From the NCBI GenBank assembly GCA_035623275.1, contig DASPTT010000106.1, positions 1 through 50,881 of the forward strand: 50,881 nucleotides of DNA, read 5' to 3'. The position numbers and the translations under genes were made by a program. Below the pieces are notes generated by a model that did no database searches, was not told the DNA's origin, and saw only the letters and a program-made list of their open reading frames with translations. The stretch is from DASPTT01 sp035623275. Lineage in GTDB: Bacteria; Actinomycetota; Acidimicrobiia; Acidimicrobiales; UBA8190. Shown here piece after piece: positions 16,017-23,636 of the stretch. The stretch's first letter is position 1, and each line of letters starts with the position of its first letter.

Positions 16017-16484
16017 ATGGACGTCGGCGACCGCGTCCCGGACTTCGAGCTGCCGGACCAGACCGGTACCCCGCGCTCGCTCTCGGGGCTCCTCGAGGGC
16101 GGACCGGTCACGCTCTTCTTCTACCCGGCCGCCCTCACCTACGGCTGCACCAAGGAGAGCTGCCACTTCCGCGACCTGGGCCGCGAGTTCGCCGAGGTGG
16201 GGGCCCAGCGCGTGGGCATCAGCGCCGATCCCGTGGAGAAGCAGAAGCGCTTCTCCGACAAGCACAGCTTCGACTACCCGCTGCTGTCGGACCCCGACCG
16301 CGCCGTCGCCGACGTCTTCGGCGTGCGCGGCGGCCTCGCCGGGCTCAGCCCGGTGAAGCGGGCCACGTTCGTCATCGACACCGACCGGACGGTGATCGGG
16401 GTCGTGCGCAGCGAGCTCAGCATGCAGAAGCACGCGGACAGGGCCTTGGAGATCCTGCGCGCCGCCCGCGCGGGGCGTGGATGA
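16017..16484 (+). CDS. Peroxiredoxin, PrxQ/Bcp type
   Basis: 155 residues. Reduces hydroperoxides through peroxidatic Cys44 in the P-x3-T-x2-C motif (PAALTYGC) with a resolving Cys49 five residues on, the PrxQ arrangement; reductant is usually thioredoxin. The fold follows the AhpC/TSA pattern (PDFELPDQTGTPRSLS, FFYPAAL, VGISADPVEKQKRF, FVIDTDRTVIGV). The ATG at 16017 has GGTGAGG upstream; a GTG at 16002 in frame overlaps the preceding stop and is possible. The stop overlaps the chorismate mutase start. Confidence 0.9.
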   Translation: MDVGDRVPDFELPDQTGTPRSLSGLLEGGPVTLFFYPAALTYGCTKESCHFRDLGREFAEVGAQRVGISADPVEKQKRFSDKHSFDYPLLSDPDRAVADVFGVRGGLAGLSPVKRATFVIDTDRTVIGVVRSELSMQKHADRALEILRAARAGRG

Positions 16485-16795
16485 GCGAGGCCCGTCATCC
16501 CGGGCCCGGCACGGCCGGCGATCTGGCGGAGATCCGCGTGCGGCTCGACGAGGTCGACCGGCGACTGGTCGGCCTGCTGGCCGAGCGCTCCGCGCTGGTG
16601 GAGGAGGTCATCGTCTACAAGCGCGCCCACAACATGGCCGTCGTCGACCGCGCCCGCGAGGACGAGATGCTCGAGCGCATCGGGGGGACCGCCGAGGCGG
16701 CGGGGCTCGACCCGCGCATCGCCCGCCAGGTGCTGCGGGCCATCATCGACGCCTTCACCCTGCTCGAGGTCGAGCACCTCGGCCCCGACGCCTGA
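16481..16795 (+). CDS. Chorismate mutase, AroQ class
   Basis: 104 residues, all-helical AroQ domain: IRVRLDEVDRRLVGLLAERSALVEEVIVYKR contains the conserved Arg/Asp and Lys39-like active-site residues, then VDRAREDEMLERI and the C-terminal helix. Converts chorismate to prephenate for Phe/Tyr. No signal peptide, so cytoplasmic, and no fused prephenate dehydratase. ATG overlaps the peroxiredoxin stop (ATGA), an unusual partner. Confidence 0.87.
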   Translation: MSEARHPGPGTAGDLAEIRVRLDEVDRRLVGLLAERSALVEEVIVYKRAHNMAVVDRAREDEMLERIGGTAEAAGLDPRIARQVLRAIIDAFTLLEVEHLGPDA

Positions 16796-16808
16796 GGCGC
16801 CGGCGTCG

Positions 16809-17285
16809 ATGCCCCCGGCCGACACCGTGCGCGAGCGGATCGCGGCCCTGGGCCTGACGCTCCACGGCCCGCACCCGCCCCACGACCCACTCGACGCTGT
16901 GGTGGTCCACGACGGGATCGCCCGGACCTCGGGCCAGCTGCCCCGCATCGGCGGCCGGCTGACCTGCCTGGGGACCCTCGGTGCGGACGTGCGCGTGGCC
17001 GAGGGGGCCGAGGCGGCCGAGGTCTGCGCGCTCAACGCGCTCGCCGTGCTCGAGGCCGCCCTCGGGTCGCTCGACCGCATCGAGCGGATCCTGACCGTCA
17101 CCGGCTACGTGGCCTCCACGCCCGCCTTCCACGAGCAGCCCGCCGTGGTCGACGGGGCGAGCCGGGTGCTGGCCGCCGTCTTCGGGGAGGCCGGTCGCCA
17201 CACTCGCTCGGCCATCGGCGTCGCCGCGCTGCCCCGGGGCGCTGCGGTCGAGATCGAGGTGACGGTGGCGCTGCGACGCGCCTGA
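16809..17285 (+). CDS. RidA/YjgF family protein
   Basis: 158 residues, the longer YjgF-like subgroup. Core motifs include ARTSGQLPR, NALAVLEAALGSLDRIERILTVTGYV, and the family-closing LPRGAAVEIEVTVAL. RidA enzymes hydrolyse reactive enamine/imine intermediates released by PLP enzymes such as serine/threonine dehydratase, which fits a window full of aminotransferases. The key Arg of canonical RidA (near the end of strand before ARxxV) is replaced by RSAIGV context, so deaminase activity is plausible but not certain. 13 nt after chorismate mutase. Confidence 0.85.
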   Translation: MPPADTVRERIAALGLTLHGPHPPHDPLDAVVVHDGIARTSGQLPRIGGRLTCLGTLGADVRVAEGAEAAEVCALNALAVLEAALGSLDRIERILTVTGYVASTPAFHEQPAVVDGASRVLAAVFGEAGRHTRSAIGVAALPRGAAVEIEVTVALRRA

Positions 17286-17313
17286 CGCACCGAGCCCGGG
17301 ACGCCGCCGAGCC

Positions 17314-17790
17314 CTACACGTCGGGGTGGTAGCGCGGCGCAGGCGTGCCCGGCGGGTGGAACACGCCGGGCACCGCGTCGGGGTTCTCCACGCAGACCTC
17401 GCTCTCGAGGCCGTCGGGGTCGCGGTAGAAGAGGCTCAGGACGGGGCCGAAGTCCGTCACGAACCCGTCGCTCGCCCCACGCGCCACGAGACGGTCCCGG
17501 ATCGTCTCGAACGACCGCAGCGAGTCGGCCTGCAGCGCCAGGTGGTCGAGCCGCCCCCGGCCGAACATCGGGACCTGGCGCGCCGCCTCCGGGTTCCCCT
17601 CGATCTCGAAGACGTTGAACTCGGCGTGCTCCCCCACCACGACGAACGACAGGCGCACCCCGGCCGCCTCCGGTGGTGCCGCATCCCGGGGCTCGACGAC
17701 GGTGGCGTCGAAGACCTCACGGTAGAACGCGTGGAAGCGCTCGGCGTCGGCGGTCAGGACCGCCACGTGGTTGAAGCCGCGGGTGAGCAC
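17314..17790 (-). CDS. VOC (glyoxalase/dioxygenase fold) family protein
   Basis: 158 residues. RGFNHVAVLTADAERFHAFYREVF is the first beta-alpha-beta unit (metal His9-like), RLDHLALQADSLRSFETIRDRL the second, and DFGPVLSLFYRDPDGLESEVCVEN carries the closing D-P-D-G-x-x-x-E metal ligand. Two VOC half-modules make one metal site. Substrate unknown; could be a lyase, isomerase or thiol transferase. GTG start; TACGGT lies 6 nt upstream, suggesting a leaderless mRNA. Confidence 0.85.
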   Translation of the reverse strand: MLTRGFNHVAVLTADAERFHAFYREVFDATVVEPRDAAPPEAAGVRLSFVVVGEHAEFNVFEIEGNPEAARQVPMFGRGRLDHLALQADSLRSFETIRDRLVARGASDGFVTDFGPVLSLFYRDPDGLESEVCVENPDAVPGVFHPPGTPAPRYHPDV

Positions 17791-17796
17791 GGCCTC

Positions 17797-17802
17797 ACCG
17801 TA
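17797..17802 (-). promoter_or_regulatory. Candidate leaderless -10 for the VOC gene
   Basis: Minus-strand TACGGT about 6 nt before the GTG. The same stretch (GGTGAGG) could also serve as a ribosome-binding site, so the call is tentative. Confidence 0.3.
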
Positions 17803-17818
17803 TCGCCCGACCGGCGAT

Positions 17819-18769
17819 TCAGGCCGTCTCGAGCATGGGGTCGGCCTCGCCGCCCGGCGCCGGGGCGGCCAGGGGCTCCCGCACGTGCCCGCGCCGGCGG
17901 CGCACGAGGGCCACGCCCACGAAGAACAGTGCCGCCGAGCCGACGGCGATGCCGAGGCCGGTGGCACCCACGTCGACCAGCTTGAGCGCGGAGACCAGCA
18001 GAACGACGGCGATGGCGGGGCGCAGCATCTCGCTCGGTGCCCGCGCCGACAGCCGGGCCCCGAGGTAGACGGCGGGCAGGGAGCCCACGAGCAGCGACGC
18101 GGTCAGGCCGAGCTCGACGTGGCCGAAGAGCACCTGTCCCAGCGCGGCCGCCGCCACCAGCGGCACCGACTGGACGAGGTCCGTGCCCACGAGCTGGCTC
18201 CCGGTCAGCGCCGGGTACAGGAACATGAGGGCCACGATCATGAGCGAGCCGGAGCCCACCGACGTCATCCCGACGATGAACCCGCCGAAGATGCCGACGA
18301 GGAGCGTGGGGACCCGTCGTACCGGGACCTGGGGCCCCACGTCACGCACGGGGCGCGGGGCACGGCCGGACGTCAGCGAGCGCAGGACGATCCCGGCCAC
18401 CGCCAGCAGGAGCGCGATGCCGAGGGCCAGCTTGATGTCGTTCTGGAGCGCCTTGCCGTGCACGGCCACGTTGAGCACCGCCGCGCCGGCGAAGGCGGCC
18501 GGCACGGCGCCGAGGGCGAGCCACCGCACCAGGCCGAGGTGCACGGTGCGGCGCCGCAGGTGCACCGCACCGCCTACCGGCTTCATGAACAAGGACGCCA
18601 CCAGGTCGCTGGACACGGCCGCGCTGGGCTCGACGTGGAGCAGCAGGACCAGCACCGGCGTCATGAGGGCGCCGCCCCCCACGCCGGTGAGCCCCACGGC
18701 GAATCCGACGATGGCGCCGGCCAGGATGATCGATGGATCGAGGTGCACCACCCACTCCAACGTGGTCAC
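17819..18769 (-). CDS. TauE/SafE family permease
   Basis: 316 residues, eight or so membrane helices in two inverted halves. Each half carries the family signature: GFAVGLTGVGGGALMTPVL near residue 22-40 and GFIVGMTSVGSGSLMIVAL near 162-180. The conserved loop SSDLVASLFMKPVGGAVHL follows the first. Members move sulfite, sulfoacetate, taurine-derived or other organic anions. The GTG start is inferred from the first helix position. An AT-rich stretch with an inverted repeat (18787-18814) lies just upstream, so it is probably regulated. Confidence 0.9.
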   Translation of the reverse strand: MTTLEWVVHLDPSIILAGAIVGFAVGLTGVGGGALMTPVLVLLLHVEPSAAVSSDLVASLFMKPVGGAVHLRRRTVHLGLVRWLALGAVPAAFAGAAVLNVAVHGKALQNDIKLALGIALLLAVAGIVLRSLTSGRAPRPVRDVGPQVPVRRVPTLLVGIFGGFIVGMTSVGSGSLMIVALMFLYPALTGSQLVGTDLVQSVPLVAAAALGQVLFGHVELGLTASLLVGSLPAVYLGARLSARAPSEMLRPAIAVVLLVSALKLVDVGATGLGIAVGSAALFFVGVALVRRRRGHVREPLAAPAPGGEADPMLETA

Positions 18770-18786
18770 GACCGAGGTGGAACTAT

Positions 18787-18814
18787 TTCTATCAGTTTAC
18801 TCGAAACAGTAGAA
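18787..18814. promoter_or_regulatory. Candidate operator upstream of the TauE/SafE gene
   Basis: Imperfect inverted repeat TTCTATCAGTTT - 5 nt - AAACAGTAGAA in an AT-rich island 17 nt before the permease start, surrounded by GC-rich DNA. Arm length and spacing suit a dimeric regulator. The regulator is not identifiable. Confidence 0.45.
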
Positions 18815-18871
18815 CCGGCAACCCCAGGCCGAAAAGGCCCCTGACTAGGGATGATGGATGTCGCCGCAGGA

Positions 18872-18910
18872 GGGTGGGCCGGCGGGGTGGGCCGGCGGGG
18901 TGGGCCGGGA
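18872..18910. repeat. Three tandem 13-mers after serA
   Basis: GGGTGGGCCGGCG is repeated three times (last copy ends GGA) in the gap between the permease 5' region and the serA 3' end. G-runs might allow G-quadruplex formation on this strand, i.e. the non-template side is ambiguous. Confidence 0.75.
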
Positions 18911-18918
18911 CGGCGGAG

Positions 18919-20487
18919 CTAGACCGCGGTGATGCGGTGGATGTCCAGGATCCCGTCGGACCCGCGCAGGCCGGCGAAGGTCTCGTCGGGCACCGGGCGG
19001 TCGGTGGAGAGGACCATGAGGGCGGTGTTGCCGGTGGTGGAGGGCCCCACCGCCATCGACGAGATGGACACCCCGGCCTGGCCCAGGGCCACGCCCACGA
19101 GCCCGATCATGCCGGGGCGGTCGTCGTTGCGCACCACCAGCATGTTGGGTGCGGGCGGCACCTCGACCACGTGGTCGTCGACCATCACGATGCGCGATTC
19201 CGCTCGCGCGCCCGACAGCGTGCCGGCCAGGGCGTGGTCCGAGGAGCGGAGCGTGATCAGGTTCACGTACTCCCGCGTGGTCGACGTCGAGGCCTCCCGC
19301 ACCTCGAGGCCGCGCTCCTCGGCGAGCTGCGGCGCGTTCACGTAGGACACCGGCTCCTCCGTGCCCGCGGCGAAGATCCCCTTGAGGACGGCCAAGGTGA
19401 GGATCGAGGTGTTGGCCGCGGCGAGCCCGCCGGCGTACTCGACCTCGAGACGGTCGGGGATGCCGTCGTTGAGGCAGGCAAAACAGCGCCCGAGCTCCTC
19501 GGCCAGCCCGAGGAAGGGACGGACCGTCTCGGACACCTCGGCGGCGGCCACGTTGACGGCGAAGGGCACGAAGTCACCGGCGAGCGCCAGGATCACCTGC
19601 TCGGCGATGGTCACCCCCGCCTTGTCCTGGGCCTCGGCGGTGGACGCCCCCAGGTGGGGCGTGGCCACCACGCTCGGGAGGGTGAAGAGGGGTGAGTCCG
19701 TGCACGGCTCGGTGGCGAACACGTCGAGGGCGGCGCCGGCCACCTGTCCCGAGCCGATCGCCTCGTAGAGGGCCTCCTCGTCGAGGATCCCCCCGCGTGC
19801 CGCGTTGACGATCCGCAGCCCCGGCTTGGCCTTGGCCAGCAGGTCGCGCCCGATGAGCCCGGCCGTCTCGGGCGTCTTCGGCAGGTGGATGGTGATGAAG
19901 TCGCTCGTGGCCACCAGCTCGTCGAGGGCCATGAGCTCCACGCCCATCTGCCGCGCCCGTTCGGGCGAGACGTAGGGGTCGTATGCGCACAGGCGCATGC
20001 CGAAGGCCAGGGCGCGCTGGGCGACCAGGGCGCCGATGCGCCCGAGCCCGACGACGCCGAGCGTCTTGCCGTGCAGTTCCACGCCCTCCCACTTGGAGCG
20101 CTCCCACTTGCCGGCCACCAGCGCGGCGTGGGCTTGGGGGATGTTGCGGGCCTGGGCCAGCAGCAGTGCCATGGCGTGCTCGGCGGCCGAGAGGATGTTG
20201 GACTGCGGGGCGTTGACGACCATCACACCGCGGCGGGTCGCCTCGTCCACGTCGACGTTGTCGAGGCCGATGCCGGCCCGTCCCACCACGGCCAGGTCCG
20301 CGCCCGCGGCGAGGACCTCGGCAGTCACCTGGGTGGCCGAGCGCACGATGAGGGCATCGGCGCCACGCACGGCCCCGAGCAGGTCCTCGGGGGACAGCTC
20401 GAGCCGGACGTCGACCTCGTGGCCGGCCTCGCGTAGCAACTCGAGGCCGCGTTCGGCCAGCTTCTCGGTGATGAGGACCCGCGCCAT
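18919..20487 (-). CDS. serA: D-3-phosphoglycerate dehydrogenase
   Basis: 522 residues, the long actinobacterial SerA. First serine-synthesis step, oxidising 3-phosphoglycerate with NAD. N-terminal VLITEKLAERGLELL, VGRAGIGLDNVD, Rossmann GVVGLGRIGALVA, RGGILDEEAL, catalytic pair ending in TPHLGASTAEAQ; then the intervening ASB domain (about 320-450) and a C-terminal ACT domain (NMLVVRNDDRPGMIGLVG) for serine feedback. ATG at 20487 begins the canonical domain. It follows the aminotransferase by 13 nt and is probably co-transcribed. Confidence 0.96.
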   Translation of the reverse strand: MARVLITEKLAERGLELLREAGHEVDVRLELSPEDLLGAVRGADALIVRSATQVTAEVLAAGADLAVVGRAGIGLDNVDVDEATRRGVMVVNAPQSNILSAAEHAMALLLAQARNIPQAHAALVAGKWERSKWEGVELHGKTLGVVGLGRIGALVAQRALAFGMRLCAYDPYVSPERARQMGVELMALDELVATSDFITIHLPKTPETAGLIGRDLLAKAKPGLRIVNAARGGILDEEALYEAIGSGQVAGAALDVFATEPCTDSPLFTLPSVVATPHLGASTAEAQDKAGVTIAEQVILALAGDFVPFAVNVAAAEVSETVRPFLGLAEELGRCFACLNDGIPDRLEVEYAGGLAAANTSILTLAVLKGIFAAGTEEPVSYVNAPQLAEERGLEVREASTSTTREYVNLITLRSSDHALAGTLSGARAESRIVMVDDHVVEVPPAPNMLVVRNDDRPGMIGLVGVALGQAGVSISSMAVGPSTTGNTALMVLSTDRPVPDETFAGLRGSDGILDIHRITAV

Positions 20488-20500
20488 GGCTCCTATCCGT

Positions 20501-21739
20501 CTACTCGAGGGTCGCGAACAGCTTGGACAGCCGGGTGATCCCATCCACCAGGTCGTCGTCGCCCAGGGCGTAGGAGAGGCGCAGGAACCCCGGCGCGCCG
20601 AAGGCCTCCCCGGGGACGACGGCGACGCGCGCCTCGTCGACGGCGACCTCCGCCACGTCGAGCGACGACGTCACGGGCCGGCCCGCGAGGCGCCGGCCGA
20701 TCAGGCCGGCCACCGACGGGAAGGCGTAGAACGCGCCCTCGGGCTCCGCACAGGTCACGCCCGCGCACTCGTTGAGCATGCGGTGCATGGTGACGCGCCG
20801 GCGGTCGAACACATCGCGCATGGCCGCCACCGCCCCGAGGCCGCCCTCGAGTGCGGCGAGCGCGGCGTGCTGCGACACGTTGGCCACGTTGGACGTGGCA
20901 TGCGACTGGAGGTTGGTCGCCGCCTCGATCACGTCGAGCGGGCCGATCATCCACCCGACCCGCCAGCCGGTCATGGCATAGGTCTTGGCCACGCCGTTGA
21001 CCACCACGGCCCGCTCCAGGAGGCCGGGGGTCACCACCGGCAGGGAATGCGCCGTGCGCCCGCCGTAGACGAGGTGCTCGTAGATCTCGTCGGCGACCAC
21101 CCACAGGCCGTGCTCCACGGCCCAGGCGCCGATCGCCGCCACCTCGTCGTATCTCGAGACGGCGCCGGTGGGGTTGTTGGGCGACACGAACAACAGGACC
21201 TTCGTCCGCGGTGTGCGGGCCGCCTCCAAGGCCTCCACCGTGACGTGGAACCCGCTGGCCTCGTCGCAGGGCACGGCCACGGGCACGCCGCCGGCGAGCG
21301 CGATCGCCTCGGGATAGGTGGTCCAGTAGGGGGCGGGGACCAGCACCTCGTCACCGGGGTCGAGGATGGTGGCGAACGACTGGTAGACGGCTTGCTTGGC
21401 CCCGTTGGTGACGAGCACCTGCGACGGCGCCGCGTCGAGGCCCGAGGCCAACTTCGCCGCGCCGACGATCGCCTCGCGCAGCTCGGGGAGCCCACCGGTG
21501 GCGCTGTAGTGGTGGCTGGAGGGGATCCGGCAGGCCTCGGCGGCGGCGGCCACGATGGGCTCGGGCGTGGGAAAGTCCGGCTCCCCCGCTCCGAAACCGA
21601 TCACATCGTGCCCCTGGGCGCGCAGCTGCTTGGCCTTGGCGTCGACGGCGAGGGTGGCCGACGGGCTCACCGCCGCCACCCGGGCGGAGACGCGCCGGCC
21701 GGCCGCGCCGGCGCGTCCGGTTTCGTTCTGGGCGGCCAT
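20501..21739 (-). CDS. Aspartate/aromatic aminotransferase, class I
   Basis: 412 residues, fold-type I PLP enzyme of the AspC/AatA 1-beta type. Motifs: GFGAGEPDFPTPEPI, TNGAKQAVYQ, FVSPNNPTGAVSRYDE, VADEIYEHLVYGG, the PLP lysine in VNGVAKTYAMTGWRVGW, and the substrate arginine in GFLRLSYALGDDDL. Likely transaminates aspartate/glutamate with oxaloacetate/2-ketoglutarate; it may cover other acids. The ATG at 21739 is chosen for the usual N-terminus; its CCATGG palindrome also contains a possible serC start on the other strand. Confidence 0.9.
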   Translation of the reverse strand: MAAQNETGRAGAAGRRVSARVAAVSPSATLAVDAKAKQLRAQGHDVIGFGAGEPDFPTPEPIVAAAAEACRIPSSHHYSATGGLPELREAIVGAAKLASGLDAAPSQVLVTNGAKQAVYQSFATILDPGDEVLVPAPYWTTYPEAIALAGGVPVAVPCDEASGFHVTVEALEAARTPRTKVLLFVSPNNPTGAVSRYDEVAAIGAWAVEHGLWVVADEIYEHLVYGGRTAHSLPVVTPGLLERAVVVNGVAKTYAMTGWRVGWMIGPLDVIEAATNLQSHATSNVANVSQHAALAALEGGLGAVAAMRDVFDRRRVTMHRMLNECAGVTCAEPEGAFYAFPSVAGLIGRRLAGRPVTSSLDVAEVAVDEARVAVVPGEAFGAPGFLRLSYALGDDDLVDGITRLSKLFATLE

Positions 21740-21746
21740 GGCTGCC

Positions 21747-22913
21747 ATGCTTGCACACGTGGAAACCGTCCCCGACATCGACACCATCGTGATCCCCGAC
21801 GCCCTCAAGCCGGGCGACGGCCGCTTCGGCAGCGGCCCTTCCAAGGTGCGGCCCGAACAGGTCGACGCCCTTGCCGCCGTGGCCGGGACCTACCTGGGCA
21901 CGAGCCACCGCCAGAAGACGGTGAAGGCGATGGTGGGGCGCCTGCGCGCCGGCCTGCGCGAGCTGTTCTCGCTGCCCGAGGGTTACGAGGTGGTCTTGGG
22001 CAACGGGGGCACGACCTGCTTCTGGGACGCGGCGACCTTCGGGCTCATCGAGCGGCGCAGCCAGCACCTGTCCTTCGGCGAGTTCTCCTCGAAGTTCGCG
22101 GCGGCTGCTGCCGCCGCTGCCCACCTCGAGGAGCCGAGCGTGATCAGCTCGCCCGCCGGGACCCACCCGACCCCGGCCGCCGACCCCGACGTCGACCTCT
22201 ACGCCCTCACCCACAACGAGACCTCGACCGGGGTGTCGATGGCGATCCGCCGGCCCGAGGGCGTGCGCACCGGCGAGGCCGGGGGACCGATCGTGGCGGT
22301 CGACGCCACCTCGGCCGCGGGCGGCCTGCGAGTGGACGCCCGGGAGGTCGACGCCTACTACTACGCGCCGCAGAAGTGCTTCGCCGCCGACGGGGGCCTG
22401 TGGGTGGCCAACCTCTCTCCCGCCGCGGTCGAGCGCATCGAGCGCATCGCCGCCTCGGGGCGGTGGGTGCCGGCGTTCCTGGACCTCAAGGTGGCACTGG
22501 ACAATTCGCGCCAGGACCAGACCTACAACACCCCCGCCCTGGCCACCATCCTCCTGTTCACCGAGCAGGTGGAGTGGATGCTCGCCGGCGGCGGTCTCGA
22601 GTGGGCGGCCGGGCGCTGCGACCGCTCGGCCGAGATCCTCTACACCTGGGCCGAGCAGTCCGACTTCGCCACGCCCTTCGTGGGCAAGCCCTCCGAGCGC
22701 AGCCACGTGGTGGGCACGATCGACTTCGTGGACCACGTCGACGCCGCCGCCGTCGCCAAGGTGCTGCGGGCCAACGGCATCGTCGACACCGAGCCCTACC
22801 GGAAGCTGGGCCGGAACCAATTGCGGATCGCCATGTTCCCGGCCATCGAGCCCGACGACGTCGCCGCGCTGTGCGCCTGCATCAACCACGTGGTGGGCGC
22901 CCTGGCGGGTTGA
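21747..22913 (+). CDS. serC: Phosphoserine aminotransferase
   Basis: 388 residues, class V aminotransferase in the actinobacterial SerC subgroup. Second serine step, 3-phosphohydroxypyruvate plus glutamate to phosphoserine. FGSGPSKVRPEQ (phosphate site), YLGTSHRQKTVK, LGNGGTTCFWDAATF, ALTHNETSTGV, DATSAAGGL and the PLP lysine in YYAPQKCFAADGG are present. The start may be ATG 21747 or the in-frame ATG 21738 inside the palindrome shared with the divergent aminotransferase. Neither has a clear SD site. Serine genes on both strands share this tiny junction. Confidence 0.94.
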   Translation: MLAHVETVPDIDTIVIPDALKPGDGRFGSGPSKVRPEQVDALAAVAGTYLGTSHRQKTVKAMVGRLRAGLRELFSLPEGYEVVLGNGGTTCFWDAATFGLIERRSQHLSFGEFSSKFAAAAAAAAHLEEPSVISSPAGTHPTPAADPDVDLYALTHNETSTGVSMAIRRPEGVRTGEAGGPIVAVDATSAAGGLRVDAREVDAYYYAPQKCFAADGGLWVANLSPAAVERIERIAASGRWVPAFLDLKVALDNSRQDQTYNTPALATILLFTEQVEWMLAGGGLEWAAGRCDRSAEILYTWAEQSDFATPFVGKPSERSHVVGTIDFVDHVDAAAVAKVLRANGIVDTEPYRKLGRNQLRIAMFPAIEPDDVAALCACINHVVGALAG

Positions 22914-23021
22914 ACTGGGCCTTCGCGCCACGGGTAGTCAGGGCCTCACAATTGGGGCAGACTTTTGAAGCGGCTGGTCCGGGGCCACGGGGGGCCCATG
23001 TCGGGGCGGTAGCCGCGGGGG
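22914..23021 (+). promoter_or_regulatory. Gap ahead of the membrane-protein/kinase operon
   Basis: 108 bp holding a locally AT-richer segment (ACAATTGGGGCAGACTTTTG at 22949-22968) that probably contains the promoter of the 23022 operon, and a weak 5-bp hairpin near 22984-22998. No consensus -35/-10 pair could be assigned with confidence. Confidence 0.3.
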
Positions 23022-23636
23022 GTGGTGGCGCTGGCGTTCCTCGCAGCTGCGCGCGTACTGGGCGGGCACCTGGTCCACGTGATCGTGCTGGCGGCCTGGG
23101 TCCTCGCTGTCGTGACCGTCCTCGCCTGGCCGAGCGCGCGTGACGGCGCGGCGCCGGGCTCCGGACGCCGCGGGGCCTGGCTCCAGGGTGCCGCCCTCGG
23201 ACTGTTCGTGGCGGCGGCGACCCATCTGGCCGTCGCGCCGGACCATTTCCGCGAGTGGTGGCTCTTCGGCCTCTTCTTCCTCGGGGTCTCGGCCGCGCAG
23301 CTGTCCATGGGCGCGCTCCTGCTGTCGAAGCCGTCCCGGCGTCTCGTCCTCGCGGCCACGGTCGCCTCAGGCGCGGTGGTCGTGCTCTGGGCCTGGACCA
23401 GGTTGGTGGGCATTCCCCTCGGCCCCACGGCGGGGACCACCGAGCCCTTCGGCGTCCTCGACGTCATGGCGAGCACGGCCGAGCTGGTGACCGTCGTCTG
23501 CGGCGCCGTGGCGCTGACGTCCCGGGGCGTCGGCGCGTCGTGGCGCTGGTCGAGCTGGTCCGGGCCGATGCGCTCGGCTCTCTTCGCCGCCTCCGCGGTC
23601 GTGGTGGTGGCGCTGGCGGCGGCGCCCAAGGGATGA
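23022..23636 (+). CDS. Polytopic membrane protein of unknown function (kinase-operon gene 1)
   Basis: 204 residues with about six predicted membrane helices (4-18, 22-36, 55-72, 82-98, 107-124, 145-160, with a last one near 185-200). Notable residues are the His pair region GGHLVHVIVLAAW at the N-terminus and THLAVAPDHFREWW after helix 3, so His and acidic residues near the membrane face could bind metal or heme. I do not recognise a family. The stop overlaps the histidine kinase start (ATGA), so it is translationally coupled and probably functions in the same sensory complex. Confidence 0.65.
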   Translation: MVALAFLAAARVLGGHLVHVIVLAAWVLAVVTVLAWPSARDGAAPGSGRRGAWLQGAALGLFVAAATHLAVAPDHFREWWLFGLFFLGVSAAQLSMGALLLSKPSRRLVLAATVASGAVVVLWAWTRLVGIPLGPTAGTTEPFGVLDVMASTAELVTVVCGAVALTSRGVGASWRWSSWSGPMRSALFAASAVVVVALAAAPKG

